A stretch of DNA of 14,665 bases, taken from CAZTHL01 sp964613585. GTDB lineage: Bacteria > Pseudomonadota > Alphaproteobacteria > DSM-16000 > Inquilinaceae. How positions within the stretch are numbered: position 1 is the first letter of the stretch; the number at the start of each line of letters is the position of its first letter. Made by a program: the position numbers and the translations under genes. The notes under the pieces are model-generated. The model saw only the letters and a list, made by a program, of their open reading frames with translations, was not told where the DNA came from and did no database searches. Positions 6,559-13,692 of this stretch are shown one piece after another. Location of the stretch: contig CAZTHL010000093.1 in assembly GCA_964613585.1 (NCBI GenBank), positions 1 to 14,665 on the forward strand, read 5' to 3'.

Positions 6559-9294
6559 CTAGCGGACCGGGTGGCGGTCGGCCAGCGCGGCGACCTCCTG
6601 GTGCAGGGCGTCGACCAGGCGCTGGCGGTCGTCGTCGCCCCGGCCGCGCCGGATCAGCTCCTGCTGGGTCAGCGGCCGACCGTAGACCACGCTGACCGGC
6701 CGCGGCCGCGGGAAGCGCCGGGAGCGCGGATAGGCCTCGAGCGTGCCCTTGAGGTGCACCGGGACCAGCACCGCGTCCGTGCCCTCGATCAGGGTGCCGA
6801 GGCCGGGCATGAAGCGCTTCAGGGTGCCGTCGCGCGAGATCGAGCCCTCCGGGAACCACACCAGCATGTCGCCGCGCTCGAGCACCCGCTTGGCCAGCGG
6901 CACGCTCAGACCGCCGGTCTGCCCCGGCTGCACGGGGAACACCTGGGCGGCCCGGCTGAACAGGCGGGTGAGCCGGTTGGGGAACAGATAGGTGGTGGTG
7001 CCGGCCCAGTAGACCCGCCGCATCTGCCGGTAGGGCAGCCCGGCGCCGACGGTGAAGGCGTCGAGGAAGCTGACATGGTTCGGCGTCAGCACCACCGGGC
7101 CCGACGCGGGGATCGATTCCACGCCGCTCTGGCGGTGTCGAAAGCCGAGCTTGAGGACCAGCCGATTGAGGCCGAACAGCATCAGCCCGAGCCAGCGGGC
7201 GGGGCCCTGGCGCGGCTCGATCCACTGCTCCTGCTCGGCGCTCGGCGTCTCGGGCTCGGCGTCCTCGGGCGCCTCGGCCTTGGCGCGGATCGCCTCGTGC
7301 AGCAGGTCGCGCACCGTCTGCACCCGCTCCAGCGCGTCGCGGCGTACGGCCAGGCCGGCCTGGTCCTGCAGCTCCAGGGTCAGGGTGACCCATTCCAGGG
7401 AGTCGATGCCGAGGTCGGCCTGCAGGTCGGCGTCGAGGGCGACCGGCCGGTCCGGGTGGCGACGCTTCAGGAACTCCCAGACCCGACTCGCCTCGGGCGC
7501 GCTCAGCAGCGAGGCGTCCTCCTCGCTCAGCTCGCGCCGCTCCGGGGCGCGGCGGCCCTCGGCGATGCGGTCGTACAGCTCCGGCAGCCGGTGCCGGCGC
7601 AGCTTGCCGAGCGGGGTGCGCGGCAACGGCTGGCGGGTCTCGACGAAGTCGCCGATGCGCAGATGGGCCGGCAGCGCCTGGCCGCCGACGCGCATGGCCT
7701 GGCGCACCGCCTCCTCCGGCTCGACCCCGGCCTGGCGCAGCCCCTCCGGATCGGGCACGACGATGCCGACCAGGCGGCCGTCGCGCTCGAGGACGGCGAC
7801 CTCCTTGATCACTTCCCGGGCCTGGTAGGCGGTCTCGGCCTCCTCGGGGAAGATGTTCTTGCCGCCGGCCAGCACGATGGTCTCGGAGCGGCGGCCGGCG
7901 ATCCGCAGGAAGCCGTCGGCGTCGACATGGCCCAGGTCGCCGGTGCGGAACCAGCCGCCGGGGGCGAAGGCGGCCTCGGTCTTGTCCGGCAGCCCGTGGT
8001 AGCCGGCGAAGACGTTGGGGCCGCGCACCAGGATCTCGCCGTCGCGGGCCTCGCCGTTCTCGGGCCGGCCCTCCTCCTCGCCGGGGGCGACCGAGCGGTC
8101 GATGTCGATCTCGACGCCCTTGAGCGGGGCGCCGGCGGTCTCGATGTTGGCGCGGCCGCGGGTGTTGAAGGTGACGATCGGGCTGGTCTCGGTCAGGCCG
8201 TAGCCGGACAGCAGCTCCCAGCCGAGCCCCTCGAGCTGCCGGGCCAGGCGCGGCTCGAGCCGGGCCCCGCCGGAGACCATGAGCTCGAGCTCGGGCGCGA
8301 TGCGCGCGCGGAACGGCCGGAACAGCCTCATGCCGAAGCGCCAGCCGAGGCGCCGGCGGGCCCGGGTGGACAGGCCGAGCAGCCCCTCGAAGACCAGCGC
8401 CGGCACCCGTCCCTGCGCCTTCAGCCGGCCGCGCACGGCGTCCATCAGCGCGGTGTAGAGACGGGGCACGCCGATCATGACGGTGGCCCGCCCCTCGCGC
8501 AGGGCGGCGACGATCTGCGGCCCGGTCAGCCCCTCGGGGAAGACGATGGCGATGCCGAGCGCCATGGGGGTGAGCATGCCGACCACGAACGGGTAGACGT
8601 GGTAGAGCGGCAGCGGCAGGACCACCCGGTCCTCGGCGGTGACCAGGTCCTCCCGGAGCAGCCCCTCAACGCAGAACCAGATGTTGGCGTGGCTGAGCGG
8701 CACGCCCTTGGGCCGCCCGGTGGTGCCGGAGGTGTAGAACAGCGCCGCCCGGTCGTCGCCGCCGAGGTCGGGCAGCCCGGCCGGCGCCGCGGCGAGCAGG
8801 GAGCGCCAGGAGCGGCCCGCCTCGCCGTCGGCGTCGCGGTCGAGCAGGCGGACATCGAGCTCGATCGCCCCGCCGTCGTCGGGCGCGGTGACCGCGCCCA
8901 GGGTCTCGAGCCGGTCGGCGGTGGCGAAGGCGCGGCGGCAGCCGCTGTCGCGCAGCGCGTGGCGCAGGTCGTCGGCGGCCATGACCGTGTCGAGCGGGAC
9001 CACGGTGCCGCCGGCGGCGATGACCGCGAGGGCGGCGCAGACCCATTCCGGCCGGTTGGAGCCGAGCAGGGCGACCGGCTCGCCGCGCTCCAGCCCCGCC
9101 TCGAGCAGGCCGGCGGCGAGCCGCACCGTGCTGTCGCGCAGAACAGCGAAGCTCCAGGCCGCGTCCTGGCCGGCGATCTGCAGGGCCGGATTATCGCCGC
9201 GCTCCGCGAAGCGGTGCAGGATCCTGGTCAGCGACGGCGGGTCGCCCCGCGACGCCTCGCGTGGACCTCGGTCATGATGGGTATCCGCGCGCAT
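6559..9294 (-). CDS. Trifunctional fusion: AMP-binding acyl ligase, acyl carrier domain, PlsC-type acyltransferase
   Basis: A 911-residue protein. Residues about 20-575 are an AMP-forming acyl-CoA/acyl-ACP synthetase: the phosphate-binding loop YTSGTTGRPKG (187-197), GYGLTETSP (364-372), TGDLG (451-455), GRRSETIVLAGGKN (467-480) and the C-terminal catalytic lysine in PRTPLGKLR (Lys564). Residues about 598-672 are an acyl carrier domain with the phosphopantetheine site LGIDSLEW (Ser632). Residues about 700-905 are a PlsC-type 1-acyl-glycerol-3-phosphate acyltransferase: NHVSFLD (His740, Asp745), FPEG (814-817) and VPVHLKG (844-850). The likely role is to activate a free fatty acid, load it on the built-in carrier and transfer it to a lysophospholipid at the inner membrane. 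E. coli Aas joins ligase and PlsC in the opposite order. It is the first gene of a likely three-gene unit with the transporter and polA. GGAGG lies rather far (20 bases) from this ATG, so the start is moderately certain. Confidence 0.93.
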   Translation of the reverse strand: MRADTHHDRGPREASRGDPPSLTRILHRFAERGDNPALQIAGQDAAWSFAVLRDSTVRLAAGLLEAGLERGEPVALLGSNRPEWVCAALAVIAAGGTVVPLDTVMAADDLRHALRDSGCRRAFATADRLETLGAVTAPDDGGAIELDVRLLDRDADGEAGRSWRSLLAAAPAGLPDLGGDDRAALFYTSGTTGRPKGVPLSHANIWFCVEGLLREDLVTAEDRVVLPLPLYHVYPFVVGMLTPMALGIAIVFPEGLTGPQIVAALREGRATVMIGVPRLYTALMDAVRGRLKAQGRVPALVFEGLLGLSTRARRRLGWRFGMRLFRPFRARIAPELELMVSGGARLEPRLARQLEGLGWELLSGYGLTETSPIVTFNTRGRANIETAGAPLKGVEIDIDRSVAPGEEEGRPENGEARDGEILVRGPNVFAGYHGLPDKTEAAFAPGGWFRTGDLGHVDADGFLRIAGRRSETIVLAGGKNIFPEEAETAYQAREVIKEVAVLERDGRLVGIVVPDPEGLRQAGVEPEEAVRQAMRVGGQALPAHLRIGDFVETRQPLPRTPLGKLRRHRLPELYDRIAEGRRAPERRELSEEDASLLSAPEASRVWEFLKRRHPDRPVALDADLQADLGIDSLEWVTLTLELQDQAGLAVRRDALERVQTVRDLLHEAIRAKAEAPEDAEPETPSAEQEQWIEPRQGPARWLGLMLFGLNRLVLKLGFRHRQSGVESIPASGPVVLTPNHVSFLDAFTVGAGLPYRQMRRVYWAGTTTYLFPNRLTRLFSRAAQVFPVQPGQTGGLSVPLAKRVLERGDMLVWFPEGSISRDGTLKRFMPGLGTLIEGTDAVLVPVHLKGTLEAYPRSRRFPRPRPVSVVYGRPLTQQELIRRGRGDDDRQRLVDALHQEVAALADRHPVR

Positions 9295-9851
9295 GTCAGC
9301 CCGTCCCGTCGCTCCCTCCGGCGGGAGCCAGCGCCTTGACGCTCACCCCCGCGCGACCGCTTTAACGACTTGTCAGCAGAATGGCACTATTTCCGGGGCT
9401 TGAAGAGGCCGTCCGAGTGCCGGCATCCCCGCGCACCGGCCACCGCCGGCCCGGCGCCCCGCGCCGAGGCGGAGCCTTTGCCCGCTCCCCGATACCGTCG
9501 ACGCGGTCCGGCGCCGGCCCGGCCCGGACCCGGCAAGTCCCTTTACGCCGGCCCGCCCGCGAGCCGTCATTCCGGGGAACATCCCTCGGGACCGGCCGGT
9601 CGGCCGGGCGCCGGGCGGGCCGGTCGCCGGCATGCCCGCACACGGCGAGGGCCGGCCGGCCGGGCACATGACAAGAAGATTTACACAACAGCCGGCCGCG
9701 GTCCGGGCATGATCCTCAACAGGCTGAAGACACAGCAGGTTTCCCGGCGGCACAGGCCTTGCTTTGGGACCGGGATCGCATTCGGGATGCGCGGCGCCCC
9801 CGGGCATCCGAGGCCGCGGCGGCGCGGCCGAGTCAGCCAGGGAGGACGACC
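9295..9851. other. Divergent intergenic region between the acyl ligase fusion and the RTX/SGNH gene
   Basis: This region separates two genes transcribed away from each other, so promoters for both should lie here. Most of it (about 9400-9660) is extremely G+C-rich, with many overlapping GGCC-type palindromes and no domain-bearing frame. Two less GC-rich islands are the best promoter candidates: 9359-9395, facing the minus-strand gene, and 9668-9735, facing the plus-strand gene. Neither shows a clean -35/-10 pair, so I call no promoter. I see no tRNA or recognisable riboswitch. The downstream end carries the ribosome binding site at 9841-9845. Confidence 0.5.
9841..9845 (+). promoter_or_regulatory. 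Ribosome binding site of the RTX/SGNH gene
   Basis: GGAGG sits 6 bases before the ATG at 9852-9854. It decides the start in favour of MIRIEAEAME. The frame stays open upstream, but those codons look non-coding. Confidence 0.8.
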
Positions 9852-12175
9852 ATGATCCGGATCGAGGCCGAGGCGATGGAGCGCAGCGGCTACTGGCGGG
9901 TGACCGACGCCGAGGCCTCCGGCGGCACCGCCTACGCCATCGGCTCCGGCGACAGCGGCCGCGCCTCGGCCACCTTCCAGGGCGAGCTCGCCGAGTACCG
10001 CCTCGCCGTCCGCCTGCTCGACAGCAGCCTCGGCGCCGGCGCCGACCAGGCCAGCCTGACCCTGCGCGTCGACGGCGAGGACATCGGCACCCTCGCCCTC
10101 GACCGCGACGACGACCTCTACCGCCTGGAGGCCCTCGAGACCACCGCCGTGCTCGGTCCCGGCAGCCGGATCGAGGTGGTCGGCGTCCGCGGCGGCTACG
10201 ACAAGGCCCGCTTCGACTTCCTCGAGCTGACCCCGGTCGCCGCCGTCGCGCCGCCGCCCGAGGCCAACGCCGCCCCGGCCGCCGCCGACGACAGCGCCGC
10301 CACCGACGCCGGCGCCGCCGTCACCCTGGCCGTCCTCGACAACGACACCGACCCCGACGGCGACCCGCTCACCATCCGCGAGGCCGCCGGCGCCGCCCAC
10401 GGCACCGTCGCCGTCACCGCCGACCACCGCCTCCTCTACACCCCCGACCCGGGCTTCACCGGCACCGACGGCTTCACCTACACCGTCGACGACGGCCGCG
10501 GCGGCACCGACACCGCCGCCGTCACCGTCACCGTCGCCCCGCCGCCCGACGACGACGGCGCCGACCCCGAGCCCGCGCCCGAGCCCGAGCCCGAGCCCGA
10601 CCCCGAGCCCGACCCCGACCCCAATCCCGCGCCGATCGGCGACCCGATCCGGATCGAGGCCGAGGCGATGGAGCGCAGCGGCTACTGGCGGGTGACCGAC
10701 NNNNNNNNNNNNNNNNNNNNNNNNNNNNNNNNNNNNNNNNNNNNNNNNNNNNNNNNNNNNNNNNNNNNNNNNNNNNNNNNNNNNNNNNNNNNNNNNNNNN
10801 CGTCCGCGGCGGCTACGACAAGGCCCGCTTCGACTTCCTCGAGCTGACCCCGGTCCAGGGCTCGGCCACCGTCGGCACGACCGGCTCGGACGCGCTCAAC
10901 GGCAGCGCCGGCGACGACATCCTCCTCGGCGGCGTTGGCGACGATGGTCTTAACGGGGGCGCCGGCGCCGACTGGCTCCAGGGCGGCACCGGGCATGACA
11001 TCCTGCGCGGCGGACCGGGCACGGACACCGCCAGCTTTCGGGACTCCCACGGCGCCGTGCGCGCGGATCTCGAGGCCGGCGCGGCCAACCATGTCGCCCG
11101 GATCATGCCCATGGGCGACTCGATCACCTACGGGGTCGTCACGTCGGCGGACAGCGGCACCGGCGGCTACCGCCCGGCCCTCCTGTCGGCGATCGAGGAC
11201 GACGGCCTCGCCGTGGATCTTGTGGGCAGCGTCTCCTCCGGCGGCGCCGGGCTGGCCGACCCGGACCATGAGGGGCACCCGGGCTGGACCATCCCGCAGC
11301 TGCGGGCCGAGGTCGACGCCTTCCTGTCGGCCGGGCGTCCCGACGCCATCCTGCTGATGATCGGCACCAACGACACCGACGACTATTCCGTCGAGCAAAT
11401 GCTGGCGAACCTGTCCGGGCTCATCGACGACATCTTCGGGGCCTCGCCGGACACTCACCTGTTCCTGGCGACGATCCCGCCCGCGGACCCGGAACGGGAC
11501 GCCGCCCGGCTGGTGCGGTCCGAGGAGTACAACGCCGCCCTGCCCGACCTGGTGGCCGCCAACGCCGCCGCGGGACGCAGCATCGCGCTGGTCGACATGA
11601 GCGCGGTCACGGCGGCCGACCTCGCCGATCCGGTGCATCCGACCGCCGAGGGGTATCTCAAGATCGCCGAGGCGTGGAAGGCGGCCCTGGACACCGTGCC
11701 GATCGAGCTCGGCAGCTATGCCTTCGACCGCGACTCGCTCGACGGCATCGAGAACCTCGTCGGCAGCAACTTCGACGATCATCTTGCCGGCAGCGCCGGG
11801 GCCAACCGGCTAGCCGGCGGGCTCGGCGACGACCACCTCGCGGGCCGCGGCGGCGATGACATCCTGGACGGCGGCGGCGGGATCGACGTGATGACCGGCG
11901 GCGCCGGCGCCGACCGGTTCATCTGGGATGCCGCCGACCTTGGCGCCGGCGTCGACGTCATCACCGACTTCGACCCGTCCGCCGACAGCCTGGATGTGGT
12001 CGATGCGCTGATCGGCCCCGCGGGCCCGGCGGCACCCTCCGCGGAATGGATCCGCTACCGGGACGAGGGCGAGGACACCATCGTCTCGGTCGACCGCGAC
12101 GGGGCCGGAGACCGGCACGGATTCCTCGACCTGGTCCGCCTCGAGGGCGTGGCCTCGGGCGACCTGCTCTTCTAG
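9852..12175 (+). CDS. Modular RTX protein: two CBM6/35-like domains, cadherin-like domain and SGNH hydrolase (contains an assembly gap)
   Basis: The start is fixed by GGAGG 6 bases upstream. There is no N-terminal signal peptide: the first domain begins at residue 2. Order: CBM6/35-like beta-sandwich (residues 2-129, IEAEAME... and ASGG); cadherin-like repeat of tandem-95/VCBS type (about 135-235, LAVLDNDTDPDGDPLTI, GFTYTVDDGRGG); Pro-Glu/Pro-Asp linker; second CBM-like copy from residue 266, interrupted by 100 Ns. After the gap come RTX nonapeptides (10901-11035), an SGNH hydrolase domain (about 11090-11699) and a second RTX block ending GGAGADRFIW plus VDVITDFDPSADSL, typical of type I secretion substrates. 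SGNH residues: Ser in GDSITYG (11120-11122), Asn in GTND (11369-11371), Asp and His in DPVH (11627-11629, 11636-11638). It is probably an exported, calcium-binding esterase or deacylase. The apparent frame change is an artefact of the gap; 275 missing bases would give 832 residues. No ABC exporter gene is in the window. Confidence 0.9.
9855..10238 (+). repeat. CBM6/35-like domain, DNA-level copy 1
   Basis: This 384-bp segment (128 codons) encodes the first beta-sandwich domain. Its first 54 bases equal 10647-10700 and its last 55 bases (10184-10238) equal 10801-10855 without a mismatch, so the domain is duplicated with a start-to-start distance of 792 bases (264 codons). The ligand class (carbohydrate) is inferred from IEAE/ASGG-type CBM6/35 features. 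Confidence 0.9.
10566..10640 (+). repeat. Low-complexity Pro-Glu / Pro-Asp linker
   Basis: Imperfect hexanucleotide repeats of the type gagccc and gacccc encode a (PE)n(PD)n linker between the cadherin-like domain and the second CBM-like domain. It is acidic and probably extended, separating binding modules. Confidence 0.85.
10647..10855 (+). repeat. CBM6/35-like domain, copy 2, interrupted by the assembly gap
   Basis: The 54 bases before the Ns and the 55 bases after them are identical to the two ends of copy 1. The whole copy, if equal to copy 1, should be 384 bp with 275 bp hidden in the gap. Absence of any mismatch over 109 visible bases suggests recent duplication or gene conversion. 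Confidence 0.9.
10701..10800. other. Assembly gap (100 Ns)
   Basis: Exactly 100 Ns, a conventional filler for a gap of unknown length. It falls inside a near-identical duplicated domain, the expected failure point of short-read assembly. Because 100 is not the true length, the reading frame appears to change across it. Confidence 0.97.
11090..11699 (+). other. SGNH/GDSL hydrolase domain inserted between RTX blocks
   Basis: The domain starts VARIMPMGDSITYG (block I, nucleophile Ser). It continues through GHPGWTI (probable block II Gly) and LLMIGTNDTDD (block III Asn) and ends with DPVHPTAEGYLKIAEAW (block V Asp and His). All four hallmark SGNH residues appear present. The flanking residues, GTDTASF...VRADLEAGAA before and SLDGIENLVGSNFDDHLAG after, read like one RTX linker split by the insertion. 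Substrates in this superfamily include acetyl-xylan, acylated polysaccharides and lipid esters; the sequence does not decide among them. Confidence 0.88.
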
Positions 12176-12226
12176 AGCGTGTCCGCGTAATAGAGCGTGT
12201 CCGCGTAATAGAGCATGTCCGAGTGA
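12173..12226 (+). repeat. Three 18-bp tandem repeats, stop-codon-rich, beginning at the RTX gene stop codon
   Basis: The unit TAGAGCGTGTCCGCGTAA occurs at 12173-12190 and again, identical, at 12191-12208. A third variant copy, TAGAGCATGTCCGAGTGA, is at 12209-12226. The first TAG is the stop codon of the RTX/SGNH gene. In that frame each unit begins with TAG and ends with TAA or TGA, giving six consecutive-frame stops in 54 bases. Confidence 0.95.
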
Positions 12227-12594
12227 CAAGGCATCGGCACCGGCCCGCTCCTCCGCCCGGCCACCCCAAGCGTGCTGCCGGCGGGTGGCCGGGCGGGCAG
12301 CAGGCCGGCGATGCCCCTTCCGCCGGAGACGCTCCGGCAGAGGGTGACCCGGGGCAGCGGGCCGGGCCCGGTCCGCCATGGCCGTGTCGCGAGGGTCGCC
12401 GGGCGGCGTCCGGTCCGGCCGGCCCGACATCGTCTTCATCGGATGTTTACGGCGTCAAGGGTTTGCTCGGAAGGACGAGCCGGCGCAGCCCAGGGCGTGA
12501 CCGTTGCCCCCGCGGGTCCGGCTCGATGCCGGCAGCCTCGGATCAAGGCGCGCGACATGGACGGGATCGCTCGGGCACCGGGCCTCTGGCATCG
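12227..12594. other. Intergenic region between the RTX/SGNH gene and the deacetylase-like gene
   Basis: I see no gene in this stretch. It contains the hairpin at 12253-12296 in its first part. A relatively AT-richer patch at 12428-12465 (around cttcatcggatgtttacggc) is the only promoter candidate for the downstream gene, without a convincing -35/-10 pair. Frames through the region are GC-driven extensions of neighbouring genes. Confidence 0.45.
12253..12296 (+). terminator. GC-rich hairpin, possible terminator of the RTX/SGNH gene
   Basis: A perfect 14-base stem, CCGCCCGGCCACCC at 12253-12266 with its complement at 12283-12296, encloses a 16-base loop. It lies about 80 bases beyond the gene's stop and 27 bases after the tandem repeat. 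No U-run follows, so it is not a canonical intrinsic terminator; an RNA 3'-end stabiliser or repeat-element stem is equally possible. Confidence 0.5.
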
Positions 12595-13692
12595 ATGACG
12601 CTGCATTCCGCTTGCCTTCCCGCCCGCTGGCCGGCCGACCGGCCGCCGACGCTGACCGTCGCCGTCGACACGGAGAGCGAGTTCGACTGGGCCCGCGGCT
12701 ACGAGCGGACCAGCCGGTCGATCGGCCATCTGCGCCGCCTGGGGACGCTCCAGGCGGTGTTCGACCGCCACGGCATCCGGCCGGTCTATCTCGTCGACTA
12801 TGCGGTCGCGGACCAGGAGGCCGGCGTCCGCCCGGTCCGGGAGATCGTCGAGGACGGTCGGGCGCTGCTTGGCGCGCACCTGCATCCCTGGGTCACGCCG
12901 CCGTTTCACGAGGCGCTCGGCCCGCGCAGCTCCTACCCCGGCAACCTGCCGGCGCGCCTGGAGCGGGAGAAGCTGATCAGCCTGACCCGCCGGATCGAGC
13001 AGCGGTTCGGCGAGCGGCCCCGGGTCTACAAGGCCGGCCGCTACGGCCTCGGCCCGAACAGCCTCGCCCTGCTCGACGCCCTCGGCTACACGGTCGATCT
13101 CAGCCCCGGGCCGCCCATGGACTTCTCCGCCGACGGCGGGCCGGACTACTCGGGCTGGTCGTGCGCGCCGTTCTGGCATGGCGGCGTCGGCCGCCTGCTG
13201 TCAATCCCGGCCAGCGGCGCCTATTGCGGCCGGCTGCAGCGGCACGGGCGCGCTCTCTACCACGGCCGCCGGTTCACCCGGGCCCGGGCCTGCCGCGCAC
13301 TCGGCGTCCTGTCGCGGCTCGGCCTGATCGACCGGATCTGGCTGTCGCCCGAGGGCTACTCGTTTCGCCAGCTGCGCCGGCTGACGACCACCCTGCTCGG
13401 CCGCGGCCTCCGCACCTTCAGCCTCAGCCTGCACTCGCCGTCGATCGAGCCGGGCCACACGCCCTATGTCCGCTCGACCGGCGACCGGGACCGCCTGTTC
13501 GCCACCCTCGACCGCTACTTCTCGTTCTTCTCCGGCACGCTCGGCGGCCGCTTCGCGACGCCGGTCGAGATCCGCGACGTGCTGCGGGCAGACCCGGCCC
13601 CGGCGTCGCCGTCCGCCCCCATCTCACGCCGCCCGGGCCGGCAGCCCCTCGAGGAAGCCGAGCAGCCGGTCGAACTGGATGTCGCGGGATAG
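12595..13692 (+). CDS. Polysaccharide deacetylase-family protein (WalW-like)
   Basis: A 365-residue cytosolic-looking protein without signal peptide. Near its start is AVDTESEFDW (23-32), the modified NodB motif 1 of the WalW-type branch. LGAHLHPWVTPPFHE (92-106) supplies the metal-binding His candidates. KAGRYGLGPNSLALLDALGY (146-165) corresponds to the third motif, and FSLSLHSPS (275-283) to the His-containing last motif. Family members occur in exopolysaccharide and lipopolysaccharide gene clusters; removal of an N- or O-acetyl group from a glycan intermediate is the inferred activity, not a demonstrated one. The ATG at 12595 puts motif 1 about 24 residues in; the ribosome binding site is weak, so the start is moderately certain. 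The last 22 codons overlap the opposing glycosyltransferase gene and have a low-complexity, non-conserved look. The glycosyltransferase neighbour supports a surface-polysaccharide role. Confidence 0.82.
   Translation: MTLHSACLPARWPADRPPTLTVAVDTESEFDWARGYERTSRSIGHLRRLGTLQAVFDRHGIRPVYLVDYAVADQEAGVRPVREIVEDGRALLGAHLHPWVTPPFHEALGPRSSYPGNLPARLEREKLISLTRRIEQRFGERPRVYKAGRYGLGPNSLALLDALGYTVDLSPGPPMDFSADGGPDYSGWSCAPFWHGGVGRLLSIPASGAYCGRLQRHGRALYHGRRFTRARACRALGVLSRLGLIDRIWLSPEGYSFRQLRRLTTTLLGRGLRTFSLSLHSPSIEPGHTPYVRSTGDRDRLFATLDRYFSFFSGTLGGRFATPVEIRDVLRADPAPASPSAPISRRPGRQPLEEAEQPVELDVAG

Noticed and set aside
1987..9339. A 2450-codon open frame on the plus strand across polA, the transporter and the acyl ligase
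   Set aside because: It is antisense to three genes with clear domains, has a low-complexity product rich in Arg, Gly, Asp, Leu and Gln, and shows no motif. In DNA this GC-rich the frame opposite codons ending in G/C rarely meets a stop.
10801..10855. A real frameshift in the RTX/SGNH gene
   Set aside because: The change of frame coincides exactly with a 100-N filler inside a duplicated domain and vanishes if 275 bases are restored.
12173..12226. CRISPR-like array
   Set aside because: The 18-base units are directly adjacent with no spacers, so this is a simple tandem repeat.
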